From Symsagittifera roscoffensis (Eukaryota; Xenacoelomorpha; Acoela; Convolutidae), in assembly GCF_963678635.1 (NCBI RefSeq), contig NC_087070.1, forward strand, positions 9,148,539-9,212,538: a stretch of 64,000 nucleotides of DNA, given 5' to 3'. Of this stretch, positions 45,980-55,672 are shown one piece after another. The stretch's first letter is position 1. Every line of letters begins with the position of its first letter. A program made the position numbers and the translations under genes. The notes under the pieces are model-generated. The model saw only the letters and a list, made by a program, of their open reading frames with translations, made no database searches and was not told the origin of the DNA.

Positions 45980-46447
45980 ATGTCATTTAAAAATCTAGGA
46001 AACAAACAAACAATCGTTTTACACAACTGTGAAATAGATAACAAAAAATACGACCTTGTAATCACACCTCGTACACAAACAGTTGGATATATTAGAACAA
46101 AACGACAAACACTAAAAAAGAAAATAATAACCAAACAAAGACAAATAACACGAAAAAGATTTTCCAAAAATAGAAACGCATTTTCAGAATCAGAAGCCAG
46201 CAATTTAGACGAACTTTATAAATTAAAAGAATCTATAGATAAAAATTGCTCCATTCACGATCAATTATATTTTTCCGACTCAGAAACAACTTCAAATTCA
46301 TCAAAAAGAGGAAAAAGAAGAATAAAAAAGCAATATAAACACAAACCAGTACATTTATATAATTGGAATCAACCAATTAGACATATCGATAATTACCTAT
46401 TAACAGTCATTAAACGAAAAAATGAGCCAAACACACACTCCAAGTGA
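45980..46447 (+). CDS. Small basic ORF upstream of gag (155 codons)
   Basis: ATG at 45,980, stop TGA at 46,445-46,447, overlapping the gag start by 26 nt in another frame. The protein is strongly basic in three patches: around KRQTLKKKIITKQRQITRKR, around SSKRGKRRIKKQYKHK, and near the end. Between the first two lies an acidic, Ser-rich linker (ESEASNLDELYKLKE, SDSETTSNSS). There are no Cys pairs, membrane segment or signal peptide. It could bind nucleic acid or act as a nuclear or nucleolar accessory protein, but that is only composition-based. An ORF before gag is unusual for Ty3/gypsy elements. Confidence 0.7.
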   Translation: MSFKNLGNKQTIVLHNCEIDNKKYDLVITPRTQTVGYIRTKRQTLKKKIITKQRQITRKRFSKNRNAFSESEASNLDELYKLKESIDKNCSIHDQLYFSDSETTSNSSKRGKRRIKKQYKHKPVHLYNWNQPIRHIDNYLLTVIKRKNEPNTHSK

Positions 46448-48551
46448 AGATAGTCCAGATGATGACGATATCTACCCCTTCCTCGTAGACGCACCCAATG
46501 ATAGAGGACAGCATATACTTTGCAAGAATTTACTACTAAATTTATTTGAACCCGGAATCAGCCCATGTAAAGCAGAGTTTCCAGATGTAAAGATCAAAAG
46601 ACAAATTATTGATCACTATCTGAAAGATATATGTAATTTGACACAACAATACGGAATCTACACCATAGAATTCAGCTCACCAAACCCGAATCACCGCAAA
46701 TATGTAATTCAAACAGACGACCTTGATTTAGAATTTTCAAAAGTATTCTCAGAATACATAAAAAGCATACAATATCATAACTCACAAAGAGCAAACTCCA
46801 TATTCACTAATGAAGTTTTTGCTATAATATATAGTTATATCTCAATATTAGAAAACGAAATTCCAATCCCAAGTGTCTCACCGACAGAGACATCTAAACA
46901 TATAAAGGTACGACATGAAATCACACTATTTTCAACTTTTCTACATATAATTAAGGAAAATTTCACTAAAGACGATGTTTCACAACATACAAAACATGAC
47001 TTACAAAAAATTTTGGCATGGTTTATAATAGATTATTTCACACATAATATAGATTTAATTTCACAAGCAAGAAAAAATTTTAGACCTCAAAATTCAAACG
47101 ATGATACCGCCATCACAGAACAGTCAGACTACCTTTGGGACCCCGAATGGTCTCATTATGCATTTATAAATATCCCACAATCAATTGCAAGTCAAGCAAT
47201 AAGTACAATATCTGATATAAGAGATTATGTAAGAGTAATACCATTATCCATTGACGCAACACCATTAAACTACAATACATTTTTACCCGATGCGCGAAAT
47301 AACAGTTTAAACTCGACCGTTATACACAATGAAAACCTTAATGGAACTAGGAACCTCACTCAACAAGATATTCAGACAACATCACACTTCATAAATGAAG
47401 AAATTGTCCAAACAACAACAACTACACAACAAAGTATTTCACCAATACGTCCAAATTTAACAACACCAAGAAATACAAACACTTCACTAGCACAGGTAAC
47501 CTTACAATCAACCGTTAAACCTTCGGTTGCTCCAAAATATTCACAAATGGATTATCAAACATATAGACCCATGACAATACTGTCAAAAACACGCAGAACG
47601 TTCACAAGAAACAATTTTGCGGAACACAATTATAATTACACACATTCATCAAAAACAAACTATCCCCCCCAAAAAAATAATAATAATCAGATAAGATCTC
47701 GATATTGGGATAACCCAATGGCAACAACCAATACAGTAAATTTTCAAACTAATTCACATCCTCCACAGGATCGTAGTGAAAATTACCCATTCTTTCAACA
47801 GAATAAAAATAAAAAACAAGCACCTCATCAAACGGATTACCTATCCTCTGATGATGATTATTTACAACCAGATATATTTGCACCATACACTCAAGAATAT
47901 CGTGGACAAGGAGTACAAAAACCGTATACATGTCATAGAATTTTTTCTCCACACCCAACAGACTCACAAAAGCAACAACCAATGCAAATGCAAAACCCAA
48001 TTAATACACAATCTTTTCAACCAATTCAGCCACAAAACCCAATGATTACACACTCGTATCAACCAACACAAATACAAAATGAAATACCACTCCCATATTA
48101 CCTTCAACAACACGAAATAACAAAAAATCAACTTTCGAATTTTTCACAAACGCCAAATGCAGCAGAATCATTACAAATGACAATGAATCCATACCTTATG
48201 GGTGGATCATCAATAACATCAAACAAACCATTAATGGTATTTACAGGAACAGACCCTGAATATTCTGTAGAAGATTATTTAAATGCAGTAACAGCAAATT
48301 TAATTTTAAATATAGGACCTGAACCAATTAATACGCCACTACATCAAAATTGGATACTTCGACGCACAGCGTTGATACAGACAACCTTAGACGGCGCAGC
48401 CCAAAAATGGTTTTCAGTATTGCCTATAGAAATAAAATCAAATTTACACAAGAATTTTCAAAAATGTTTGACTCCGAAAGAAACAAACAACAACAAAGAG
48501 TTTTATGTAATGAAATTCGCAGATTACCAAATGAAACCATCAAACAATTAG
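46422..48551 (+). CDS. gag, first frame (matrix-like part and start of capsid)
   Basis: A 709-codon frame starting MSQTHTPSEDSPDDDD. The first about 280 residues are mixed and look folded. About 280-600 is a long Gln/Asn/Thr/Pro-rich linker with repeats of QPxQxQNP. From about 600 it matches the start of a Ty3-type capsid: FTGTDPEYSVEDYLNAV, then TTLDGAAQKWFSVLP. Capsid homology leaves this frame near 48,440 and continues in the -1 frame; the last about 35 codons here look random. A gag of this size, with over 550 residues before the capsid, is large for the family. Confidence 0.8.
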   Translation: MSQTHTPSEDSPDDDDIYPFLVDAPNDRGQHILCKNLLLNLFEPGISPCKAEFPDVKIKRQIIDHYLKDICNLTQQYGIYTIEFSSPNPNHRKYVIQTDDLDLEFSKVFSEYIKSIQYHNSQRANSIFTNEVFAIIYSYISILENEIPIPSVSPTETSKHIKVRHEITLFSTFLHIIKENFTKDDVSQHTKHDLQKILAWFIIDYFTHNIDLISQARKNFRPQNSNDDTAITEQSDYLWDPEWSHYAFINIPQSIASQAISTISDIRDYVRVIPLSIDATPLNYNTFLPDARNNSLNSTVIHNENLNGTRNLTQQDIQTTSHFINEEIVQTTTTTQQSISPIRPNLTTPRNTNTSLAQVTLQSTVKPSVAPKYSQMDYQTYRPMTILSKTRRTFTRNNFAEHNYNYTHSSKTNYPPQKNNNNQIRSRYWDNPMATTNTVNFQTNSHPPQDRSENYPFFQQNKNKKQAPHQTDYLSSDDDYLQPDIFAPYTQEYRGQGVQKPYTCHRIFSPHPTDSQKQQPMQMQNPINTQSFQPIQPQNPMITHSYQPTQIQNEIPLPYYLQQHEITKNQLSNFSQTPNAAESLQMTMNPYLMGGSSITSNKPLMVFTGTDPEYSVEDYLNAVTANLILNIGPEPINTPLHQNWILRRTALIQTTLDGAAQKWFSVLPIEIKSNLHKNFQKCLTPKETNNNKEFYVMKFADYQMKPSNN

Positions 48552-49165
48552 CAGTACGTATCGAAACACTAGTTCGAAAAGCATATTCATTAAATACACA
48601 CGATTATAAAAACACAAAAATGACAGAAATCTTAATGATGACCTTAACACCTCAATTAAGGAAAATAGCAATAAAAAAGAGAGCATCCCATCCCTCCTCA
48701 ATTCGAGAGCCCGATTTAGATTTTCGAAAACTAGTAGACAAACTAGAGCAAGCGGAAATCGCAATGAAACTTGAAGAAACAGAAAATCTGAAATTACAAT
48801 ATGTTAACCGAATTGAAACAAATACCACAAATATCAATAATATACAGGAATCAGATACAGACCTCGTTGAAAAAATCACTGAAATACTCAATGTTTACGA
48901 AAAACACCCAAACTTTAAAGGCAAACCATCTTTCAAAAAATGGTGTAATTATTGCCGACAATACGGACATAGTATTTCTGAATGTAGACAAAAACAACAG
49001 GACAATCAAAACAAACCTCAAAAATATAAAGAACCGAATAAATCATTCTATCAATACATTAAAAAAAGATCAAAATCTACCGAACAAAAGTGTATACACC
49101 ATCAACAGTTCAGGAAAACCACTTCCGAACAATACCAATTACACGAGAACTCAATCACCATATAA
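48440..49165 (+). CDS. gag, second frame (capsid C-terminal part and nucleocapsid)
   Basis: Continues the capsid in the -1 frame relative to 46,422-48,551 (open from before 48,350). It encodes a helical region with LPNETIKQLAVRIETLVRKA, typical of the end of Ty3-type capsids. A CCHC zinc knuckle follows at 48,944-48,985 (C-X2-C-X4-H-X4-C, in WCNYCRQYGHSISEC). The join coincides with the heptamer A AAT TTA at 48,440-48,446, in the correct phase for a -1 slip, but a simple deletion would look the same. The frame ends at 49,165 inside the overlap with the protease frame. Confidence 0.8.
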   Translation, partial: KFTQEFSKMFDSERNKQQQRVLCNEIRRLPNETIKQLAVRIETLVRKAYSLNTHDYKNTKMTEILMMTLTPQLRKIAIKKRASHPSSIREPDLDFRKLVDKLEQAEIAMKLEETENLKLQYVNRIETNTTNINNIQESDTDLVEKITEILNVYEKHPNFKGKPSFKKWCNYCRQYGHSISECRQKQQDNQNKPQKYKEPNKSFYQYIKKRSKSTEQKCIHHQQFRKTTSEQYQLHENSITI

Positions 49166-50567
49166 CTCAAGTTATAGAGGAAGATCACCAGAACGAAGAA
49201 ATACACAAAATTCGTCACAAAATTATTACAATAGACCAAATAGTCGAAATAACTACTCCAGATCAAATTCAAACACAACACAATTTGTTTCTAGATCTAA
49301 TTCCCAATCAAGGAATAATTACTATCCAAACAATCAATCACCTAACTCATCATACAATAGAAATAGAAACTACTCCAATAATCGAAATAGAAGTTATTCA
49401 AACAACCGAAACCAGAATTACCCGAACAATCGATCAAGGAATAACTCATATAATAGATCAAACTATAACAGACCAAACAATAATTATCAAAACAGATCAC
49501 GAAATAATTCACAAAATCGACATTCAAGTTATAATAATCGTTATAGAAATTATTCCCAATCACCACACAGGAATAATAACCATTATAACAATTCTAATAA
49601 TTGCCACAGAAGTAGTACACCTAAATATCAAGGAAATATAAATCAAGTACAATCAAATCCAGAAACAACATCAGACCCCCCAGGTATTGATGACACAGGA
49701 AATAACGAACTACAACTAAATCAAATAAACTGTGAATCATCAGATTCAGAAAGTGATACAGAAAACACTATCTCCATAAATATGATAGCAGTCGAAAATG
49801 ACTACGAACCTATTATATATGAACAACCTTTTTCATCACATATATATGAAAATCAATTAGAACTCCTTCACAATTATTATATTGAACCCATCCATTCCAC
49901 ACAAACGGCACAAGAAACTAACGAAATCAACACTACAAACCAATCCAATGAAATTGACAAAACAAAATGCTTGAATACAAATCACATCTATCAAAATATA
50001 CAAAAAGAACAACCCAAAGAAAAAATTTGGACAATACCATTTCTTTTAGAAAGTCCAAGAAACAAAGAATTTCAACCACAAGATCTTGAAATTGATTTTT
50101 TAATTGATTCAGGAGCAGAATCAAACATAATAAACATTCCCACATGGAATGAGATAAAATCATTACACCCAAAACTAACGCCTCTTGAAACATCCAGTAA
50201 ACTAGCAACAGCACAAGGATCAACATTGGTAAACTATGGAAAAATTCAATTATTTCTTCTCCCCACAAGAACAATAGAGCAAAATAAAATTTTAAATAAA
50301 CCATTTAAACAAATATTCCATATCACGGATATTAAACACAATATTATTGGAATACCATTTATCTCTAAATATATACCAACAATCAACATTTTGAATAGTA
50401 AAATACTAATCAAAGATAAATACACAAAAACAAAAGACACATCCCTAACATTTTTTCAAAGATTAAATAAACAACCACCATTCTTTTCAAAATTTTATCC
50501 GATATATAATCAACAAAGAAAACACCTGAAACCACTATCAGGAAACATATATATAATTTTTCAATAA
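48801..50567 (+). CDS. pol, protease frame with Asn/Arg/Ser/Tyr-rich linker
   Basis: Open frame in phase with the first gag frame. Residues before about 49,070 are probably not used, because the zinc knuckle lies in the other frame. From about 49,090 to 49,650 it encodes an extreme Asn/Arg/Ser/Tyr-rich linker (NNRNRSYSNNRNQNYPNN type). An acidic stretch follows, then a retropepsin-like aspartic protease with LIDSGAESN (DSGA at 50,106-50,117) and the partner-strand motif HNIIGIPFI near 50,338-50,364. The frame ends at 50,567, and the RT frame (-1) is open from 50,510, so the protease-RT link needs another frame change. Confidence 0.8.
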   Translation: MLTELKQIPQISIIYRNQIQTSLKKSLKYSMFTKNTQTLKANHLSKNGVIIADNTDIVFLNVDKNNRTIKTNLKNIKNRINHSINTLKKDQNLPNKSVYTINSSGKPLPNNTNYTRTQSPYNSSYRGRSPERRNTQNSSQNYYNRPNSRNNYSRSNSNTTQFVSRSNSQSRNNYYPNNQSPNSSYNRNRNYSNNRNRSYSNNRNQNYPNNRSRNNSYNRSNYNRPNNNYQNRSRNNSQNRHSSYNNRYRNYSQSPHRNNNHYNNSNNCHRSSTPKYQGNINQVQSNPETTSDPPGIDDTGNNELQLNQINCESSDSESDTENTISINMIAVENDYEPIIYEQPFSSHIYENQLELLHNYYIEPIHSTQTAQETNEINTTNQSNEIDKTKCLNTNHIYQNIQKEQPKEKIWTIPFLLESPRNKEFQPQDLEIDFLIDSGAESNIINIPTWNEIKSLHPKLTPLETSSKLATAQGSTLVNYGKIQLFLLPTRTIEQNKILNKPFKQIFHITDIKHNIIGIPFISKYIPTINILNSKILIKDKYTKTKDTSLTFFQRLNKQPPFFSKFYPIYNQQRKHLKPLSGNIYIIFQ

Positions 50568-50614
50568 AACAAGTCCACCAATATGATAAAAAACAAAACA
50601 AACAACAACTCTAT

Positions 50615-52189
50615 ATGTCAGATTTTGAATTCAAACCTATCCATAAGTTTTTCAAAATCACAATTTCATCCATAAAATATTTGAAAAACTCGAATTCAGA
50701 TATTATTTCTCTACATGTATACAACAATACACCCTATCAAGTAACATTACCTTTAGGACTTTTAGGCTATTGCGAAACCAAGGCTACGATATCACCAATA
50801 CATGAAAAAGCATACCGCGTAAATAATATACTCCAATTATTAGATATTTGTCAATCCACAATTCTTAATGAAGAATTATCCATAAATAATATAATAAGTA
50901 ATGAAAAAAGAAATACAGATTATTTCACAAAAACCCCATATTTCAAACCTACATTCAACATAAATAACTATACAGATAATCAACAGAAATTTTTAACAAT
51001 GTTTAACTTCCAACATTCACAAATAACACAAGACGAATTTGATAAATTAGCCAAACAGCTAATAAAATGTTCATCAGTCTATGCAACATCTAAATTTGAT
51101 GTTGGCAAAATCAGCTCATCACTACACCTTCCATTACAACCTGACGCAGTTTTCAAAAAACAAAGAGCAAGTAAAGTACCAATTCACTTACATGATAAAG
51201 TAAACAGATTACTCGATATTTTAGAACAATACAATATTATCTCACCGGTAAACAAAGAAGAACAACCAAAAGGTAACACATTTATCAACCCTGTTATCAT
51301 CCTAGCAAAAGGAGAATCATTAAAAATAGTTCTAGACGCTAGATACCTTAATTCACTAATAGACGAATCAAAATGCAATTGGCCTATTGAACCAATACAA
51401 GTTATTTTAACAAAAATAAACGGAAAATACTTTACAACCGCAGATATGAATAGTGCATACAATCAAATACCACTAGATGAACAATCGCGACGCTTAACAC
51501 AATTTGTTATTGGAAATCAGCAATACGAATTCAACCGCCTATTCTATGGAATATCCATAGGACCAGCAGCATTTTCAGCTTTTATGAGCATAATTTTTCG
51601 ACCACTAATACTCAAGAAAAACGCAATCACCTATTTAGACGATGTTTTTATGCAATCACAGACAAAAGAAGAAATGTTCAATGTTTTAGAACACTATCAC
51701 AAAATAATTCAGAACAAAAATCTGAAGGCCGCCCCCGATAAATCACACTTCTTATTAACACGAGTTAAATTCTTAGGACACAATATAGAAAGAAAAACAA
51801 TCACTCCATTAAAATCACGCATTGATGCTATTCAAAAGCTCCAACCACCAACAAACAAAAAGAAAATCCAAGAATTCCTTGGAATGTTAAATTTTTTAAG
51901 CAAATATGTCTATAAAATGCAATTATACCTAAGACCATTCTATAATATACTTAGACAACAAAATAATTTTGAATGGAACACAGAACATCAAGCACGATTT
52001 GAAGAAATTAAAAAACTCCTAACTGAACAAATTTCGAATACAATTCCAGATCCAAATCAACCATTCTATGCAATGTGCGATGCTTCGAATTTTGGCATCG
52101 GCGCAGCATTATTACAATCACACAATGGTACAAACAAAATGAACCTTATATCAGCAAATTCTCGACTATTCACTCAAGCAGAGCTATGA
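50615..52189 (+). CDS. pol, reverse transcriptase and start of RNase H
   Basis: The frame is open from 50,510 (first ATG 50,615) to an in-frame TGA at 52,187-52,189. The RT core runs about residues 185-400: KIVLDARYLNSLI, FTTADMNSAYNQIPLDE (first catalytic Asp), LFYGISIGPAAFSAFM and the catalytic YLDD at 51,632-51,643. A thumb-like segment with FLGMLNFLSKYV follows. RNase H starts near residue 480 with MCDASNFGIGAALLQ. Most Ty3-type RTs have YIDD or YVDD at the catalytic site, so Leu is a mild variant. The 150-residue stretch ahead of the RT core is poorly conserved in appearance. Confidence 0.9.
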   Translation: MSDFEFKPIHKFFKITISSIKYLKNSNSDIISLHVYNNTPYQVTLPLGLLGYCETKATISPIHEKAYRVNNILQLLDICQSTILNEELSINNIISNEKRNTDYFTKTPYFKPTFNINNYTDNQQKFLTMFNFQHSQITQDEFDKLAKQLIKCSSVYATSKFDVGKISSSLHLPLQPDAVFKKQRASKVPIHLHDKVNRLLDILEQYNIISPVNKEEQPKGNTFINPVIILAKGESLKIVLDARYLNSLIDESKCNWPIEPIQVILTKINGKYFTTADMNSAYNQIPLDEQSRRLTQFVIGNQQYEFNRLFYGISIGPAAFSAFMSIIFRPLILKKNAITYLDDVFMQSQTKEEMFNVLEHYHKIIQNKNLKAAPDKSHFLLTRVKFLGHNIERKTITPLKSRIDAIQKLQPPTNKKKIQEFLGMLNFLSKYVYKMQLYLRPFYNILRQQNNFEWNTEHQARFEEIKKLLTEQISNTIPDPNQPFYAMCDASNFGIGAALLQSHNGTNKMNLISANSRLFTQAEL

Positions 52190-52201
52190 CTCTCAACTCT
52201 A

Positions 52202-53428
52202 ATGAGAGAATGTACAGCTATAATATATACACTAACAGAATATGAATTTCTGATACTTGGATCAAAACATCCAACAGTTCTATTCACAGATCACAAACCA
52301 ATCATTTTTCTCTTTACACAAAAATCTAATCCAAATCACCGAGTTTATAGATTTCAACTAATTCTAATGAAATTCCCAAACTTACATATAGTTTGGACAG
52401 CAGGAAAGAATCTTGCATTACCAGACACTTTAAGTCGAAATACACCACCTGAATTACTTACACGAAAAACTACAGTAGAAATACCCAAAAATATAAAATT
52501 CTACCTTGCAGAAAACGAAACATCACCCCGACTAGAATGCAGATATGCAGTAAAAACTGACGTTGAACAATCACAGATAAACAATCTACAACACTTCCCA
52601 CTTTATTTAGATTGCCAAAATAACCACTACGAAGTTGACCTACTAGGAACATCAACTTTCAAACCAATTCCATACTCACAATGGATAAAAAATAACACCC
52701 AACAAAAAAGAGTAAAACAACACTCACATAAAAAAGACCTTTTTCCATTAATTGAAAAAGAAAATCTAACTGATAAAATAAATTTATCAGGACCACAAAC
52801 AAACGATTCAAAATACACAATAAATCAAGTTTTTGACCTCCATGACCCACTTTATACAATTCCTTTATCTAAATTAGAAATAGAAAACATTTTTCTCCCC
52901 CCAACAGATAAAATTACAATTAATACTTTGAAACAATATCAAAATCTTGACCCAGTAATTAGACAACTAAAATCATGGCACAAATATAAAACTAAACCCG
53001 TCCAGGCAGATACAACTATTTTAGGAAATAAAACACTCCTCCGATATTTTCGAAAATTCAATAATACAACAATTAACGAAAACACAGACCTTCTAGAATA
53101 CCAATTAAATGAATATACAGTTCCCTGTCTCCCTCTAAGTCTGATTCTTAAAGCTTTTAATATTTCACATACACAAAACATTAAAGGACACTCTGGATCA
53201 GAGAAAACATATTCAAATTTCATACAAAACTTTTATTTTCCAAATGCACCAATTTGGATAAAAGTACTATGCAATGATTGTATAGTATGTCAGCTAAATA
53301 AACCTTATCCAAATCAAAAACAAATAGCACAAAAACAAGATTTTAAAGGACAAAGTTTGTACTTTAACCACCGTATTTCATTTGATACAAAAGGACCAAT
53401 TTCACCCTCATCCGAAGGAAACTCCTAA
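52202..53428 (+). CDS. pol, rest of RNase H, connection, integrase zinc finger
   Basis: Same frame as the RT, resuming right after the TGA. It opens with RNase H sequence (RECTAIIYTLTEYEFLILGS, then FTDHKPIIFLF) and ends RNase H near LPDTLSRN. A long linker follows. Then comes the integrase zinc finger, His pair in SHTQNIKGHSG and Cys pair in CNDCIVC (53,160-53,295), and the first catalytic-core Asp in SFDTKGP. A second in-frame stop, TAA at 53,429-53,431, interrupts the integrase core three residues before the conserved VIVDAFTHY block. Confidence 0.9.
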   Translation: MRECTAIIYTLTEYEFLILGSKHPTVLFTDHKPIIFLFTQKSNPNHRVYRFQLILMKFPNLHIVWTAGKNLALPDTLSRNTPPELLTRKTTVEIPKNIKFYLAENETSPRLECRYAVKTDVEQSQINNLQHFPLYLDCQNNHYEVDLLGTSTFKPIPYSQWIKNNTQQKRVKQHSHKKDLFPLIEKENLTDKINLSGPQTNDSKYTINQVFDLHDPLYTIPLSKLEIENIFLPPTDKITINTLKQYQNLDPVIRQLKSWHKYKTKPVQADTTILGNKTLLRYFRKFNNTTINENTDLLEYQLNEYTVPCLPLSLILKAFNISHTQNIKGHSGSEKTYSNFIQNFYFPNAPIWIKVLCNDCIVCQLNKPYPNQKQIAQKQDFKGQSLYFNHRISFDTKGPISPSSEGNS

Positions 53429-53431
53429 ATT

Positions 53432-54577
53432 ATGGTAATTGTTGACGCGTTTACACATTATGTAGCACTTAACCCAGTACCACATTGTAACGCTTATTAC
53501 GCTTACACAACACTCTATGAACACTGGATAGCCAAATTCGGACTACCAGAAATTTTAGTTACAGATAACGGTACAGAATTCATAAATAACGAAATCATCA
53601 CACTATGTCATTTATATAACATCAAACACAAGCCACGTACATCTCATGCACCTTGGACAAACGGCTTAGTCGAAGGTATGAACCGTTCACTACAAGAATA
53701 TCTTAGATGTATCATCAATGGAAATGATACAAGATACACTGAATGGTCAGCAGATGTAAAACTATTTCCCTTAGCATATAATTCACAAATCACGAAAACT
53801 CTAGGAATGTCACCATATGAAATGGTTTTTAATCAAAAGCCACGCAAACCAATTATGTTTACAGCAAACACTCATAAAAATGCACAAAGTTATTGTCAAC
53901 CGAATAAAGACTCAATTTGTTATAACTTACCTTTACATACACACGATGAAGATCATTTTCATCACCCACAAATTCTTAAATTAGCCTCCGGTACACGCAC
54001 CGAATGGATTTTAAACAGAGATAAAAAACACAATGAAATTTACCAAAAAGTAACAAAAAAGTTGTTACAAAGGCAAAACATTAATGAACAAATAAATTCA
54101 CGCTTTACACCAGCCTCCGATTTAAAAATTGGAACATTTGTTTTAATACCCAATTTTAACACTCACAATGGAACCTCTAAAAAATTACAACCCCTTCGTA
54201 AAGGACCATACCAAATAATTGCCAAACCCACTGATGTCACATATAAAATCACCGACTCAAATAAAAAAGAATTTGTTCAACATCGAAACAATCTATTACC
54301 TTATTACCCAAAAGAATACGCACTACGCGAACTAACTCAATTATATTCTTTCACAGGTTTAAAAGTTATTCAAAATAACCCACATACGGAGAATAAAACA
54401 AAGGAACAACATGACATTCATCTCGAAAATCAAAATAAAAAATCAACCACAACAAAAAACAATACAAAAAAGCTAGATCAAAATAAACCTCAAAAAGAAA
54501 GAAAAAATAGAAAGTTGACAGAAAAAATAATACCCCAAGAACAAATCGACAAATCAGAACATAGAGAGTCATCATGA
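53432..54577 (+). CDS. pol, integrase core and C-terminal GPY module
   Basis: Same frame again. The catalytic Asp in VTDNGTEF and Glu in LVEGMNR are separated by exactly 35 residues, the D-D35E spacing of retroviral and Ty3-type integrases. A GPY/F module follows (LRKGPYQII, then FVQHRNNLLPYYP). The tail from about 54,390 is very Lys/Asn/Gln-rich and ends TGA at 54,575. The first catalytic Asp is in the preceding block, beyond the TAA, so the domain is split by the nonsense codon. Confidence 0.9.
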   Translation: MVIVDAFTHYVALNPVPHCNAYYAYTTLYEHWIAKFGLPEILVTDNGTEFINNEIITLCHLYNIKHKPRTSHAPWTNGLVEGMNRSLQEYLRCIINGNDTRYTEWSADVKLFPLAYNSQITKTLGMSPYEMVFNQKPRKPIMFTANTHKNAQSYCQPNKDSICYNLPLHTHDEDHFHHPQILKLASGTRTEWILNRDKKHNEIYQKVTKKLLQRQNINEQINSRFTPASDLKIGTFVLIPNFNTHNGTSKKLQPLRKGPYQIIAKPTDVTYKITDSNKKEFVQHRNNLLPYYPKEYALRELTQLYSFTGLKVIQNNPHTENKTKEQHDIHLENQNKKSTTTKNNTKKLDQNKPQKERKNRKLTEKIIPQEQIDKSEHRESS

Positions 54578-55483
54578 CTTAGAAATCAACCACGTAAAAA
54601 CTATAAAACATTCATCCCACAATCTAAAATATTAAAGAAAGTCGAATTTCAAAAACAGCTTTAATTTTATATTTCATAATCTCTGCACCTCTGAAATATT
54701 TTGAACTTTCATTTTTCAAAATAACATGCTGACAAACAAGCAACGATTCTAGTTCAAAATTAGCCAATAGGATTCATCCAATCCGTCACCTTCTCTAACT
54801 CTAACACGAACCAACTAGACGAACGATATTAAACTCCAGGCATATCTATAACTATAACTTTGCGACCTCCAGGTCAAAAATAAGCAAACCACTCCAACTT
54901 GACAACTAAAATAAAAATCACCATAATATCATAACCCTCCCTTATCTAATAACCCAAAGATCAACAATATTTCCCCAAATCCGATCTCAAATACCCCCCA
55001 AACAAATATGTTAAATTAGCCTAAAGTAAAAGAACGACCATTTTAATTAGCCTAAAGTATAAAAATCTCAAAAATACCCCAGATCACTTGACAAATAAAA
55101 ATAAAGACAAAGAAGACCTCCCGATTACCATAAAATTCGCCCCCAACAATTTTTCACAAAACTCAACCCACTTGTCAAAAAACCAATAAATAATCCGACC
55201 ACACTTGAAAATTGCCTCAAACAACAAAAAATATTCGATCGAGAAGCCATTTCTTAAATGCTCTTCTCTCGACTAGTCAACTTAATACTCAACATTTTCA
55301 TAAACTTTTTAACAATATTTAAATTTTATTCATATTTCTTTTTGATACCTTTGAAGCTTTTGTAATAATCTTAATCATTTTTTGCAATATTTTTTTAATT
55401 TTCTATTCCATATTTGAACTATACCTCCAGCTTTCAAAAGCTATTGACTATATCCACAGGTACGATTCACAAAACTTATCTAA
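54578..55483 (+). other. Non-coding gap between pol and the accessory module
   Basis: About 0.9 kb with no long frame. TTAATTAGCCTAAAGTA occurs twice near 55,015-55,065. The last about 140 bp are T-rich and end in TATATCCACAG (AG at 55,458-55,459), a good splice acceptor 24 nt before the ATG of the next ORF. This is where a spliced env-type RNA would enter. Confidence 0.6.
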
Positions 55484-55672
55484 ATGATACGAACCATTTT
55501 TAGTAGAACAGATATTTTTTTACTATTTGTAATTTTTATAACATTTCTATCATCCCTCATCTTGACAATATGCAAATGTATAAAGAAAGCAATCATCACA
55601 TTCGCCCTAGCAACAATCTTCCTAATTCTTTTTCTAGAAGAATACTATAATAATCATAAATTTTTCCACTAA
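55484..55672 (+). CDS. Two-helix membrane micro-ORF (62 codons)
   Basis: ATG at 55,484. Two hydrophobic stretches (FLLFVIFITFLSSLILTI and IITFALATIFLILFL) flank a short basic loop CKCIKKA. The end EEYYNNHKFFH is polar. It is the first ORF after the candidate splice acceptor and overlaps the next open frame (from 55,638) by 35 nt. It could be a free membrane micropeptide or supply the membrane anchor of the following ATG-less frame by frameshifting or splicing. No family is recognised. Confidence 0.6.
   Translation: MIRTIFSRTDIFLLFVIFITFLSSLILTICKCIKKAIITFALATIFLILFLEEYYNNHKFFH

Noticed and set aside
49090-49641. 183-codon Ile/Thr/His-rich frame
   Set aside because: A shifted reading of the Asn/Arg/Ser/Tyr-rich linker. 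Its low complexity comes from the same repeats.
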